NCBI GenBank assembly: GCA_029959195.1
Contig: CP114124.1
Location: forward strand, 992,001-1,056,000
Length of the DNA stretch: 64,000 nucleotides
Source: Dictyophora rubrovolvata
Lineage: Eukaryota; Basidiomycota; Agaricomycetes; Phallales; Phallaceae
Reading direction: 5' to 3'
The translations under genes and the position numbers were made by a program. Below, piece by piece: positions 37,475 through 46,379 of this stretch. How positions within the stretch are numbered: the stretch's first letter is position 1; every line of letters starts with the position of its first letter. The notes beneath the pieces were generated by a model. It had not been told where the DNA came from. It did not search any database and saw only the letters and a list, made by a program, of their open reading frames with translations.

Positions 37475-38157
37475 TATTATTTGGGACGTCGAAGTCCTTG
37501 GCTGGCTCTTGGGCGCCTATGCAAATAGCGGCGTCCGGAATCCAAATACACTCCAGTCTCCTTGTGTTCCGATTCTACCTTGTATCGTGGTGTATTACCT
37601 CCCCAAAATGCTCCGAAGTCATTTACGAGGTTTGTAATGCAGAGATGTTTCAGAGCCGGAAAGGAGGGCAGAAAGTGGTTCATTAGTACAACTGAATTCC
37701 GTTTTGTAAGCGCAGAGAAGTCGGCGTGAATATTAGTCTTCCTCAAACGGTAACCACAGCCATAACTCATTCAAATAAATTCAATTGAGCTTTAAGGACT
37801 CCATTTGCCCATGTCAGAAAGAGGAATTCCGTCCTCACTCTTTGTCATCGTTTGTCATCAACCGTGGGACTTGGTGGGATCCAGTCTACCTATTCCGGAC
37901 TCGTTTCATCCGGTGACGACGGGTTAAATGTATAAATATTCGAATTTGCGTGCTTTCATGACTACGACTCCAGGTTTTCTATAAAAGCAGCTGAAATTTT
38001 CCTTCAAACCGTCAAGATACTCTTCCGAAGCCGATTCTCTCAAACAGCCTTTGGTTTAGGGCTTCTAGCTTTTGCACTGTCTCAACTTCAACGAATAGGT
38101 TTTCATTCTCGCCTTCCAAGCTATTCTTTCTTAACCCGACTAAATATCACACGAACC
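37475..38157. promoter_or_regulatory. Divergent promoter region, p24 and pirin genes
   Basis: About 680 bases between divergent starts. A TATA-like CTATAAAAG lies at 37979-37987, about 170 bases before the pirin ATG. A minus-strand open frame (37477-37770) has no recognisable content. Confidence 0.5.
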
Positions 38158-39238
38158 ATGTCCTCAGTTGCTAAATCTTCTACTCTTGATCTTAACCTCC
38201 GACCCAGTGAAGCCCGTGGTGGAGCTAATCATGGATGGCTCAAGACTTTCCATACTTTCTCTTTCGCCGAGTATGTAGATTTTATCTCAAACTTACACCT
38301 ACATGTTTGAAGCTCATATATCAACCACTAGCTATCAAGAGGATCGGTTCAGTGACTGGGGTGCCCTGAGAGTTCTCAATGAAGATCGCGTCGAGCCTTC
38401 TACAGGATTTGGAACTCATGGGCACCGCGAATTCGAGATCTTTTCTTACGTTGTTGATGGAGAATTAGAACAGTTAGTTTTTTATCCTTCTTTTGTTTGG
38501 TTTTTTAGATGATAAATTAACCCGCCATCGGTTTATAGTAAAGATTCAATGGGCAATACGGAGGTTTTGAAGCGCGGTGACATTCAAATGACTTCCGCCG
38601 GGACTGGTATAAGACATAGCGAAAAAGCTCATGGTGACAAACAAGGTAGAGTTTGAGATTCGACTTTTTTCATTCGGTTTTGTTTAGACCCTGTCATCTC
38701 AACAGTTCATTTCCTCCAAATTTGGACTGTACCCTCTCAATCCCGCTTGTCTCCAAAATACTATACTCGGTACGTTCTCTTCTCATCTCAAGTGCACACC
38801 TTAGCGCATCTAATTTCTCTCCTCCCCTTTCCTTTCACAAGTCACTTCTCAGATGAAGAGAAAAAAGACACTCTTCTTCGCGTTGTAGCACCTATCAAAG
38901 CAGCCGGAGTCTCAGCAGACCGCAACACAGCAGGACCCGCTCCAGTTCAATCTCCTGTTACACTCTACGCCAGTCTTCTATCTCCCTCCGTGTCTGTTTC
39001 CCACAAATTCGGAAAGCCCGGTCAAAGCACCACCAGGCGACGTGGGTATTTGCATGTTGTACAAACTAGCGGATATAATACCGGCAAGGCGTCCGGCGCG
39101 ACTGTGCAAATTAATAATGGAGAAGTTTCTTTGTCGGAAGGAGATGGGTTGTATATTATTGCTGCTGAAGGGGATCAGGTTGATATTAAGAATGTTGGGG
39201 ATAAGACTGCTGAATTGTTGCTCTTTGATTTGGATTGA
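38158..39238 (+). CDS. Pirin family protein
   Basis: Bicupin iron-binding protein; relatives act as nuclear cofactors or have quercetinase activity. It starts MSSVAKSSTLDLNLRPSEAR at 38158, then RGGANHGWLKTFHTFSFAE. After an intron, FSDWGALRVLNEDRVEP and FGTHGHREFEIFSYVVDGEL provide the metal-binding HGHRE region. The exon from about 38540 has VLKRGDIQMTSAGTGIRHSE, with the further His and Glu of the site. Next come VHFLQIWTVPSQS and the C-terminal cupin (about 38855-39238, VTLYASLLSPSVSV, ending TAELLLFDLD). Four introns are present. The first cupin keeps its iron ligands, so it is probably functional; the reaction cannot be predicted. Confidence 0.93.
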
Positions 39239-39434
39239 GGATTGCTTTCTTTGTAATTTTTAGAGATGTACGGAAAGGTTATGGATATGGAATATATATA
39301 TCACCCAAGTAGTTCATAGTTGATAATTCGAAGCCGGTTTGAAGAATTGAAGTTGTGGGTCAGACCACTTGAATGATCACCAAAAAAAGCTACAGCTTAG
39401 TCATCCACCTCTAAACCAAAATTCCACCGAAAGC

Positions 39435-40007
39435 ATGGGTCGTTTACGTCGTTCAAGAACGCACAAAGCACAAAGAGACGTTCATCGTGCCGCACGTACA
39501 AGGGTAAAGTGTTGCATGTTTGATTGACTGTATTTGTTGACATGAAGAAACGCAGGCCCGGACACGAGACCTGGATCAAATCCAGCTCATTGACCTAGAC
39601 CCGTAAGAGTTATGTCTCAATTTTTTTTTTCGATCCATTTACTCCTTTTTTCCCTCCTTATAGTAAAGTTCGTGAAAAATTAGAAAATCAGCCTCTAGAT
39701 TTGGAAAAACCTGGATTGGCGCAACACTACTGCGTAGAATGTGCAAAGTACGTCTGAATGCGACCACTAACTACCTCTTGAGAACCGAGAATGGCTGTCT
39801 GATTCTTTTGGTTTCTTTGATAGATACTTTGAAACTGATCATGCCCTCCAATCACACTGGAAAAGTAAGGTGCACAAACGGCGGTGTAAAGCACTCAAAG
39901 AACCCGCGTATACCATTGAGGAAGCTGAACGAGCTGCGGGGTTGGGGAGAGAAAATTATAGACAGTCGACTCAGAATCGCGGCACGGGGGAAGTGGAGAT
40001 GAGGTGA
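39435..40007 (+). CDS. BUD20: BUD20/ZNF593-type C2H2 ribosome export factor
   Basis: Shuttling zinc-finger protein that joins late pre-60S particles and aids their nuclear export. It begins [20 protein letters not shown] at 39435, the conserved basic N-terminus. A short exon [14 protein letters not shown] follows (about 39557-39602). The third exon reads [20 protein letters not shown], and the finger C-x2-C-x12-H-x5-H is completed across an intron near 39748-39823 (CVECAK then [20 protein letters not shown]). The C-terminus [20 protein letters not shown] is typical. It ends at 40007, convergent with eL33, another 60S component. Confidence 0.94.
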
Positions 40008-40213
40008 CAGTAAGAAACGTCTCAAAGGACTGGAGTTTCAATTCCAGTGGCTCAGGGAAAAATCTGTACTACATATTATTTAATAACTTATGTCGAGCAT
40101 AATGCAATTCTCTATTAATTCGCAGTGATGTCTTATTAGAGCATGGGAGCATAAACACATGGTTTTAATGCAATAGAGAAATACAGTGCAACGCAGAGGT
40201 CTGGTCCCTTTTT

Positions 40214-40860
40214 TTAAATGTTCGATGGGTAAAGCATCTGTATTGCAAGAAATTCCGGTCAAAAAAGATGGGTATAATAGAGTAATCAGATTATACGTAC
40301 GACACGAACTGATGCACCAAAGCAGTGTGGTGGCAGATTCGAGGCGAATTTTGATTTAACGACACCCGAGTTACCGTGTGGTCGGGTTACACGTCTAGAG
40401 TTTGCGAATGCAATGAAAGTTCCTCTTTACGTCAAATGCATATGGGTGAAAATACTAACCCCCAGATTACCCGGATCTTTGAGCCTTGGACTTCTTTCTT
40501 AGCCCGGTAGACATATGCAACACGCTATGATGCGAGAATAGTAAGCTGTTTGCGAACGCTTTGAGAAAAAAAGGGAGGATCATACCTTGCCCAAATAGTA
40601 TTGTGCTTCTTCCTTGGACCCAACACCCTCGATTTGGAGTAATGACTGGTTGGGACGTGAGTTACGTTTTCCTCGTTTGTGTCCCAAAACGCGCCCTTTG
40701 GTGTATAGCCTAGATACTGGCGTAAGTACAAGGCTCATCATCCATCCAACAAAGCGTTCATGCATCCATCGAAATTTTCGTGCTCCCAAATGAGAAAATT
40801 CGAGAAAAAGGATTGCTTCGATGAGAAGAATGTCATTCCAACTCACCGTGTTGAACCCAT
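40214..40860 (-). CDS. RPL33: 60S ribosomal protein eL33 (L33/L35a)
   Basis: Structural protein of the large cytosolic ribosomal subunit. The first exon is ATGGGTTCAACACG (40860-40847), joined across an intron of about 135 bases to CTATACACC, giving [20 protein letters not shown]. Next is [20 protein letters not shown], ending QYYLGK. The following exon reads [20 protein letters not shown] and ends at WG. After another intron come [20 protein letters not shown] and HCFGASVR. The last exon gives MLYPSNI and the stop at 40214. All five exons fit the strict eL33 pattern at about 108 residues. A long first intron is common in ribosomal protein genes and can carry regulatory or snoRNA sequence; I found no convincing C/D box pair. 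Confidence 0.96.
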
Positions 40861-41386
40861 CCCTAATTACCTTGATGTCGTCGAAGAAAGTTTGTCTTGA
40901 GAGCGAAGATTTGTTGTTGGTGATGCTGACTAAGCCGAGGTTGGCCCCCGTGCACCAGCCACCGGCCAGCGAATAAGTAGCCGAGGGAATGGGTTTTTTT
41001 TCTCTCTTTTCTTTTCTTTCTTCAACTTCACCATCGATGCAGTAATTTCACGAACTGCACTCATACATCGTGTTTAGATCGATTGATTGGGTAACGGAGC
41101 GATGGGTTTCACATTGACGCACTCCCCATTTTCATTTTCAGAATAAGGATCTACATATTTTTTATTCTGGATTCATGTGTATTAAAACTACGCTACATAA
41201 TGTTGCACTGGGTACATAATTACACATAAATATAGCACCACACTTCTTGTCGAACATCTCCCATGCTGCCCCATGCCAGCATTTCATCATCGCCTTTCTC
41301 AAAAGTAAAACTAGTTCCACATATAAAAGACATGCGCTCAAGGGTTTTTTCTTCTCTTTACCCATCACACCACCGTTACCACCACT
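40861..41386. promoter_or_regulatory. Divergent promoter region, RPL33 and ARG7
   Basis: 526 bases between divergent start codons. A long pyrimidine stretch (about 40996-41025) lies on the RPL33 side. No coding content was seen. Confidence 0.5.
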
Positions 41387-42932
41387 ATGCGACGTATCCT
41401 CAAAAAAATGAGCGTCCCTCTCAGATACTCTTCTTCCACAGCGACAGTTAACCCATCAAAGGCTCGACATGTTCTTCCAATTCATTCGCACTCACTCCCA
41501 CGAGAATTCGTGGCTACAGGTGTCCATTGTGGAGTCAAAAAGAAACCCGGCATTTTGGATCTCGGGCTCGTTCTCTCGACAGCACCTGTCGAACAGACTT
41601 CGAGTGCTGCATGCTTTACACGTAATGCGTTCAAAGCGGCACCTGTTACAGTCAGTTCTGAAGTCCTAGAACGAGCAAAGGGACGTGCCCGCGCTCTCGT
41701 TCTCAACAGCGGTTGTGCCAATGCTGTCACTGGCAAGCAGGGCATCCTCGATGCTTGGGCCATGTCGAGTGCTACTGATAAACTGCTCAAATATAAGAGC
41801 GAGAGTCCGAGTACGCTGGTCATGTCTACTGGCGTTATTGGACAAAACCTCCCTATGAGCAAAATCCTTGCCGGTATCGAATCAGCATCGTCTGCACTAG
41901 GCTCGACACCCGATCATTGGAATCGTCTTGCCCAAGCGTTCATGACCACTGATACGTTTCCTAAAATTCGGGCACAGGCTGTTGATATTTCTGGGACGAC
42001 TGTGCGAATCGTTGGGATTGACAAGGGTGCTGGTATGATTCACCCCGATATGGGCCCTTCACCCGCAATGCTTCCTTTACATGCCACTCTTCTTGGTCTG
42101 CTGGCGACCGATGCTAGTATATCCCCTTCCAGTCTGCAGAATGCTTTGACATACGCTGTTGAGCGAAGTTTCAATTCGATCAGTGTCGATGGCGATATGA
42201 GCACAAATGATACCATCATCGCTTTGGCTAATGGTGCTGCTGGAGGAGTCGAGATTGACGAACATAGGACGCCGAGAGAATATGAACAATTTAGGGACGA
42301 GTTGACTAAATTTGCGATAGAATTGGCCCAGTTGGTTGTCCGAGATGGTGAGGGTGCGACTAAATTTGTGACAGTATCAATCGAAGTCGGTATAGTTTTA
42401 CTACTCTTTTAGCTTCGAATTTATCATGTTCATTTGTCTATTGTCATTAGGGCGCCGCTTCGTTTGAAGATGCTCATCGTGTTGCTTCAACCATATCAAC
42501 GTCAGCATTAGTAAAGACTGCTCTTTACGGAGAAGACGCCAAGTAAGTTTTAACTACCCTTCGTTTAAATAAACACGTCTAATTTCGTCTTCGAAGCTGG
42601 GGTCGCATATTAGCCGCACTGGGCCGAGTACCACTCACCGCACCCATCGACCCTACACGTGTATCTGTCTCATTCATACCCTCGGATGGCTCAGAACCTC
42701 TCAAGCTTCTCATCAACGGAGAACCTCAAAACATGGACGAAAGTCGTGCGAAGGCTATTATTTCGAAAGAAGATATAGAGATTCTTGTCGAAATGGGCAT
42801 GGGCGCCGAAGGAGCAAAATACTGGACCTGTGATTTTAGCCATGTGCGTGTTTTGCTTGTTTTGAATGCTATTCAAGCTGAGAGCATCTTTCTTAGGAAT
42901 ATGTTACTATCAATGGTTCATACCGAAGCTGA
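41387..42932 (+). CDS. ARG7: Mitochondrial bifunctional glutamate N-acetyltransferase (ArgJ family)
   Basis: Ornithine acetyltransferase that transfers the acetyl group from N-acetylornithine to glutamate, closing the acetyl cycle of arginine synthesis in the mitochondrial matrix. The N-terminus MRRILKKMSVPLRYSSSTAT is a likely targeting peptide. FVATGVHCGVKKKPGILDLG opens the domain. LVLNSGCANAVTGKQGILDA and STGVIGQNLPMSKI are family motifs. KGAGMIHPDMGPSPAMLP, then HATLLG, contains the Ala-Thr autocleavage site with Thr as N-terminal nucleophile. FNSISVDGDMSTNDTIIALA and VRDGEGATKFVTVSIE follow. Three introns near 42388-42450, 42542-42597 and 42841-42897 lead to the final exon EYVTINGSYRS. 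Length about 460 residues, as usual. Confidence 0.96.
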
Positions 42933-43136
42933 GGTGCCACTGTACATATACCACCACGGGTATAGATATCATTTTTGCTTCAGCGTCTGTATGCCTTTTT
43001 CTTGGAAATGTCAACAATTCTGGCCTGAGTAGGCTCTGGCGCATATATTTCCACGTGATTCATTTGTCATCATCTCACTGGTAGCTTACAGCAATGAGTC
43101 TGACGCACACGTATTACTTTCCCTCGAGCCACCATC

Positions 43137-44310
43137 ATGTCCGAATCCGATATACCAGTCCTGCTTCATATAAGCCATAAAGGAGTCAACTATGATATAT
43201 CCCTCCTTTCAACTGAGACATTAGAAGTCTTGCATGATCGCATTTATGAGAAGACTGCCGTTCCCCCGTCTTTTCAAAAATTGCTTTACAAAGGAAAGAA
43301 GGTCAATACCTCGGAAGATACCCCTGTCGTTGAGGCAGGCCTACAAAATGGAATGAAAGTTATGGTTTTAGGGTCGACCGAACAGGAGATTGGGGCTCTA
43401 AAAGCTGCGGAAGCGGAGGAGAAGAGAAAGGCTGATATTTTGAAGCGGCGAGCTCTCAAGGGGCCCACGAAAGCGAGTGGCTAACCAAGTTGTTTTTCCT
43501 AATGTTCTAATTCTGACTCGGAACTCCTCTTTCATAGGTCCGAAGTACAGGTAGAGGACAAATTTCAAGCTATAGATTCCACAACTTTGAACCACTCCGA
43601 CATTTACCCCATCCTGAAACTGCCCTTGCGCTTTTGAAACGATTGTCGGAAGACCCTGCTGTTGCACACGTCATGCAGCTACATAGGTTCTCTGTCGGTC
43701 TGCTTACTGAACTTGCTCCCCACGAACATCCACACCTTCTCGGATTGAATGAAAATGCGGGACAGGTATGACGTATCGTTATACAGGCTTATTTTGTGCA
43801 TGTATATTCAATTGTCTTTCCTTCTTCTTTCAGGCTATAAAGTTAAGGCTGCGTACAGACGCGTACGATGGGTTTAGGTTGTACAGTGAGGTCAGACGTG
43901 TCCTATGTCACGAACTGACACACAACGTTTGGGGAGATCACGATGATAATGTAAGCTGAAACCTCAGTTTAAGGATATTAATATTTTTCCTCAAGTGTCG
44001 TTATTTTCACAAGTTTAAAACTCTCAATTCGCAACTAAACCGGGAAATTGCCGAATACGAACGGACTCTTGCACTAAACGCCCATACACTCAGAGGAGAT
44101 GCTGCTGCCTTTGACCACGAAATTGAAGCGGTGGCTGAAGGTATCATTGGAGGATCTTATGTTCTCGGAGGTGGAAGTGTATCGGATGCTTTAGCAGCAG
44201 AGTCTCCAGAGGATCGACGACGACGTATTTTGGAAGCCACAGCCGCTCGATTGCAACAAGAAGAGAAGCATATTGAAGATATGTGTGGAAGTATAGTCAA
44301 AAAGTCTTGA
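43137..44310 (+). CDS. Ubiquitin-like plus WLM-domain metalloprotease (Wss1/Wss2-like)
   Basis: WLM proteins are zinc metalloproteases related to Wss1/SPRTN, which clear DNA-protein crosslinks or act on ubiquitin/SUMO conjugates. Residues 1 to about 80 form a ubiquitin fold (LHDRIYEKTAVPPSFQKLLY, GMKVMVLGST), then a charged helix EEKRKADILKRRAL. After an intron with donor near 43472, RGQISSYRFHNFEPL and AVAHVMQLHRFSVGLLTELA lead to the WLM core LRLRTDAYDGFRLYSEVRRV. The zinc motif HELTH and WGDHDDN follow (about 43908-43950). The final exon (about 44016-44310) has NREIAEYERTLAL, a GGSYVLGGGS loop and a terminal coiled coil (DRRRRILEATAARLQQEEKH). The UBL-WLM order matches the fungal UBL fusion branch rather than Wss1 itself. 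HExxH is intact. Confidence 0.9.
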
Positions 44311-44460
44311 ATATTGCGTTAAATGCGCAGAAGTTAATAGTCTCGGATTGTGCTACTAGCAAAGTGATTCATTATGCATTACTTTAGAGCCTGTACTAAT
44401 ATATTCCCACGCCTTCCACTTTTTATTTTCTACCAAAACCTTCAATCTCTTATTAAAGCC

Positions 44461-45128
44461 ATGGCACCAAAGGAAAGCACCTCATCTCCTAGAAAAACCA
44501 CATCTCGTCAATCAAAACTATCTTTCAAACCTACGAAGCGTGATGCTGCCCCGACTAAAGCCAAAGCCAAATCCAAAGCCAAGGCGACGTCGAAGTCGAA
44601 AGCAAAACAAGCCGAGCTCTCACAAGAATCCGATTCTGAATCAGACAGTTCTTCGCAGGAAATCATTGAATCATCAAGTTTTACCAGGAATACAACTAAT
44701 TTAGATGTTCATGACAAGGCTGGTCGGTATAAGCGGTATTTCAAGGAAACGCGAGCATTAATGAACAACAAAACACCAAGTAAGGCCGATAATTATCGTT
44801 CGTTACGCGGTTAAATTTATATATATTATTTGGTATCAGTACATTTTGAAGATCAACCGAAGATATATCAGATGTTACGTGTATTTGATAATACATGTGA
44901 GTTTGGACCTTGCGTTGGTATGACGCGTTTGGAAAGATGGGAGCGCGCTCAAGCTTTGGGTCTGAATCCTCCACCTGAAGTCGGTTTTTTATTTATTCAT
45001 ACGGTATTCATTCCGACATATCTTATGTTTTGTTTTATTTTTCTCAGGTGCGGGAGATCCTCTTAACAGAACAAGGACGAACAGAGGCAGAAATTGCGCA
45101 TTCCGTTTTCTATGGCCGAGTTTTGTGA
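44461..45128 (+). CDS. POLD4: DNA polymerase delta small subunit 4
   Basis: Smallest subunit of DNA polymerase delta (Cdm1 in fission yeast), stabilising the complex and contacting PCNA. It starts MAPKESTSSPRKTTSRQSKL at 44461. The segment RQSKLSFKPTK near residue 16 resembles a degenerate PCNA-interaction box (Q-x-x-L-x-F). A Lys/Ala/Ser-rich and acidic linker follows, then AGRYKRYFKETRALM. After an intron at about 44780-44838, DQPKIYQMLRVFDNTCEFGP and GMTRLERWERAQALGLNPPP give the hallmark block. The last exon is VREILLTEQGRTEAEIAHSV, ending FYGRVL at 45128. The length of about 170 residues fits the fungal family. An upstream in-frame ATG at 44374 would add a hydrophobic stretch and is not preferred. 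Confidence 0.93.
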
Positions 45129-45555
45129 CTTGATAATGTCTGTATTATGTTGCGAGCCCATGTTATTCATTAATTATCGCTGCTTTCCATTTGTCAATTC
45201 CAAAGTACGTGTGCTTTTACTTCTTTTCTCATCTTTCGTGTTGCATGTAGTTACGACCAAGTTATGATGTTACCGAATTAATAATAGTCGATCTTTTACC
45301 CTATCATATGCGAGCGATGGTAATCATGTGCTTTGAGGTTGTTTGTAGATTGTTTGACATTCAAGGCGCGTAATCGTGAGCGAGTCCGCCCACATTGACT
45401 GCGGATGTTTTAGTCTCACGCGACAATCATCTATTCTTGGCTGAAGGTATATTATTCTTCTGCATGCGTGTTTTCTTAAAATTACAAAATACAGACCAAC
45501 TGCTTTCCTCGGTTTACAAAGATTGGATACTCTTTCATTAGATGATGAGTTTGCT
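45129..45555. other. Spacer between convergent POLD4 and MMS2
   Basis: 427 bases holding the two 3' ends. Short open frames occur but no recognisable content. Confidence 0.5.
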
Positions 45556-46173
45556 TCAGAAAGTACTACCCTCAGGTGGCTGTGGCGCTTTGCGATTGTT
45601 AAATGAGGCCATTTCCCTATCAAAGTTAGGAGATGTAGAGAACTCGGGAATTATTAATTAATAAGAGTCAGAACAAACCTTCTGATTTCCACCAGCACCG
45701 TCTCAAGGCTGTGATTCCTATTCCAGTTCGCCAAGACGGGAAGTTTGGTGGGATCGACTTTACCGTCAAGTTGGTTTACGAATGGTAAATTGACACGAGA
45801 AACAAATTGAAGTGTTGGTGGTGCATCAGGATAACTATTACCGCACGTAATTTTGAGCGTGTAAATTCGGTTTTCGTGTACAGTCTGCGAGTGGCAAACG
45901 ATCGAATGAAGATCATAATCAGCGAATTCTGCTACGGGATTCTTACATGCCCTGGTCCGATGATCGTTCCATTCCAGTGTGTCATCATAATATCATCAGC
46001 ATCTTCGAGACCATACGAGCATGAGCCATCGCCAATCCCTTTCTCTCCTTTTTCCAATTCTTCCAATAGACGAAAATTACGTGGCACTGAATAGAAGATT
46101 AGCAGAAAGAAAATAATAAATAATCGGAAGGAAAGAAATGAATCCAAATGCTTTCCGCCATACCTTTTGCCAT
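45556..46173 (-). CDS. MMS2: Ubiquitin-conjugating enzyme variant MMS2/UEV1
   Basis: Catalytically inactive E2 variant that pairs with Ubc13 to build Lys63-linked chains in post-replication repair. The first exon is ATGGCAAAAG at 46173, spliced across about 70 bases to give [20 protein letters not shown]. Then come [20 protein letters not shown] and [10 protein letters not shown] (about 45950-46090). The next exon reads [15 protein letters not shown]. After that comes [20 protein letters not shown] and [20 protein letters not shown] (about 45690-45810). The final part is [18 protein letters not shown] with the stop at 45556. The E2 active-site Cys position is absent, as in all UEVs. About 138-140 residues. 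Confidence 0.96.
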
Positions 46174-46355
46174 AGAAAATTAACTTTCAAGCTTCAGAAA
46201 AAGATGAAAGAACGGTTTAAGAATTGAAAAGAAGCAGTGCTATTATCGATCCTCATGGAAGCGGACTTTAAATTGGCTGTGGACTCCGGACTGCCGTCTG
46301 TCACATAAATTGCCTGACCCACTACTATCCCACAGCTTTCAGTCCAATAAGGTGA

Positions 46356-46376
46356 ACGACGACGACGACGACGACG
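46356..46376 (+). repeat. (ACG)7 trinucleotide repeat in the HSE1 leader
   Basis: Seven perfect ACG units end three bases before the HSE1 start codon at 46380, so the repeat lies in the 5' leader next to the initiation site. Confidence 0.9.
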
Positions 46377-46379
46377 ATC

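Noticed and set aside
37477-37770. 97-codon minus-strand frame upstream of the p24 gene
   Set aside because: No recognisable content; it lies in the divergent promoter region immediately next to the p24 start.
40720-40846. Possible C/D snoRNA in the first RPL33 intron (ATGATGA box-C-like motif)
   Set aside because: No CTGA box D at proper distance and no terminal stem seen.
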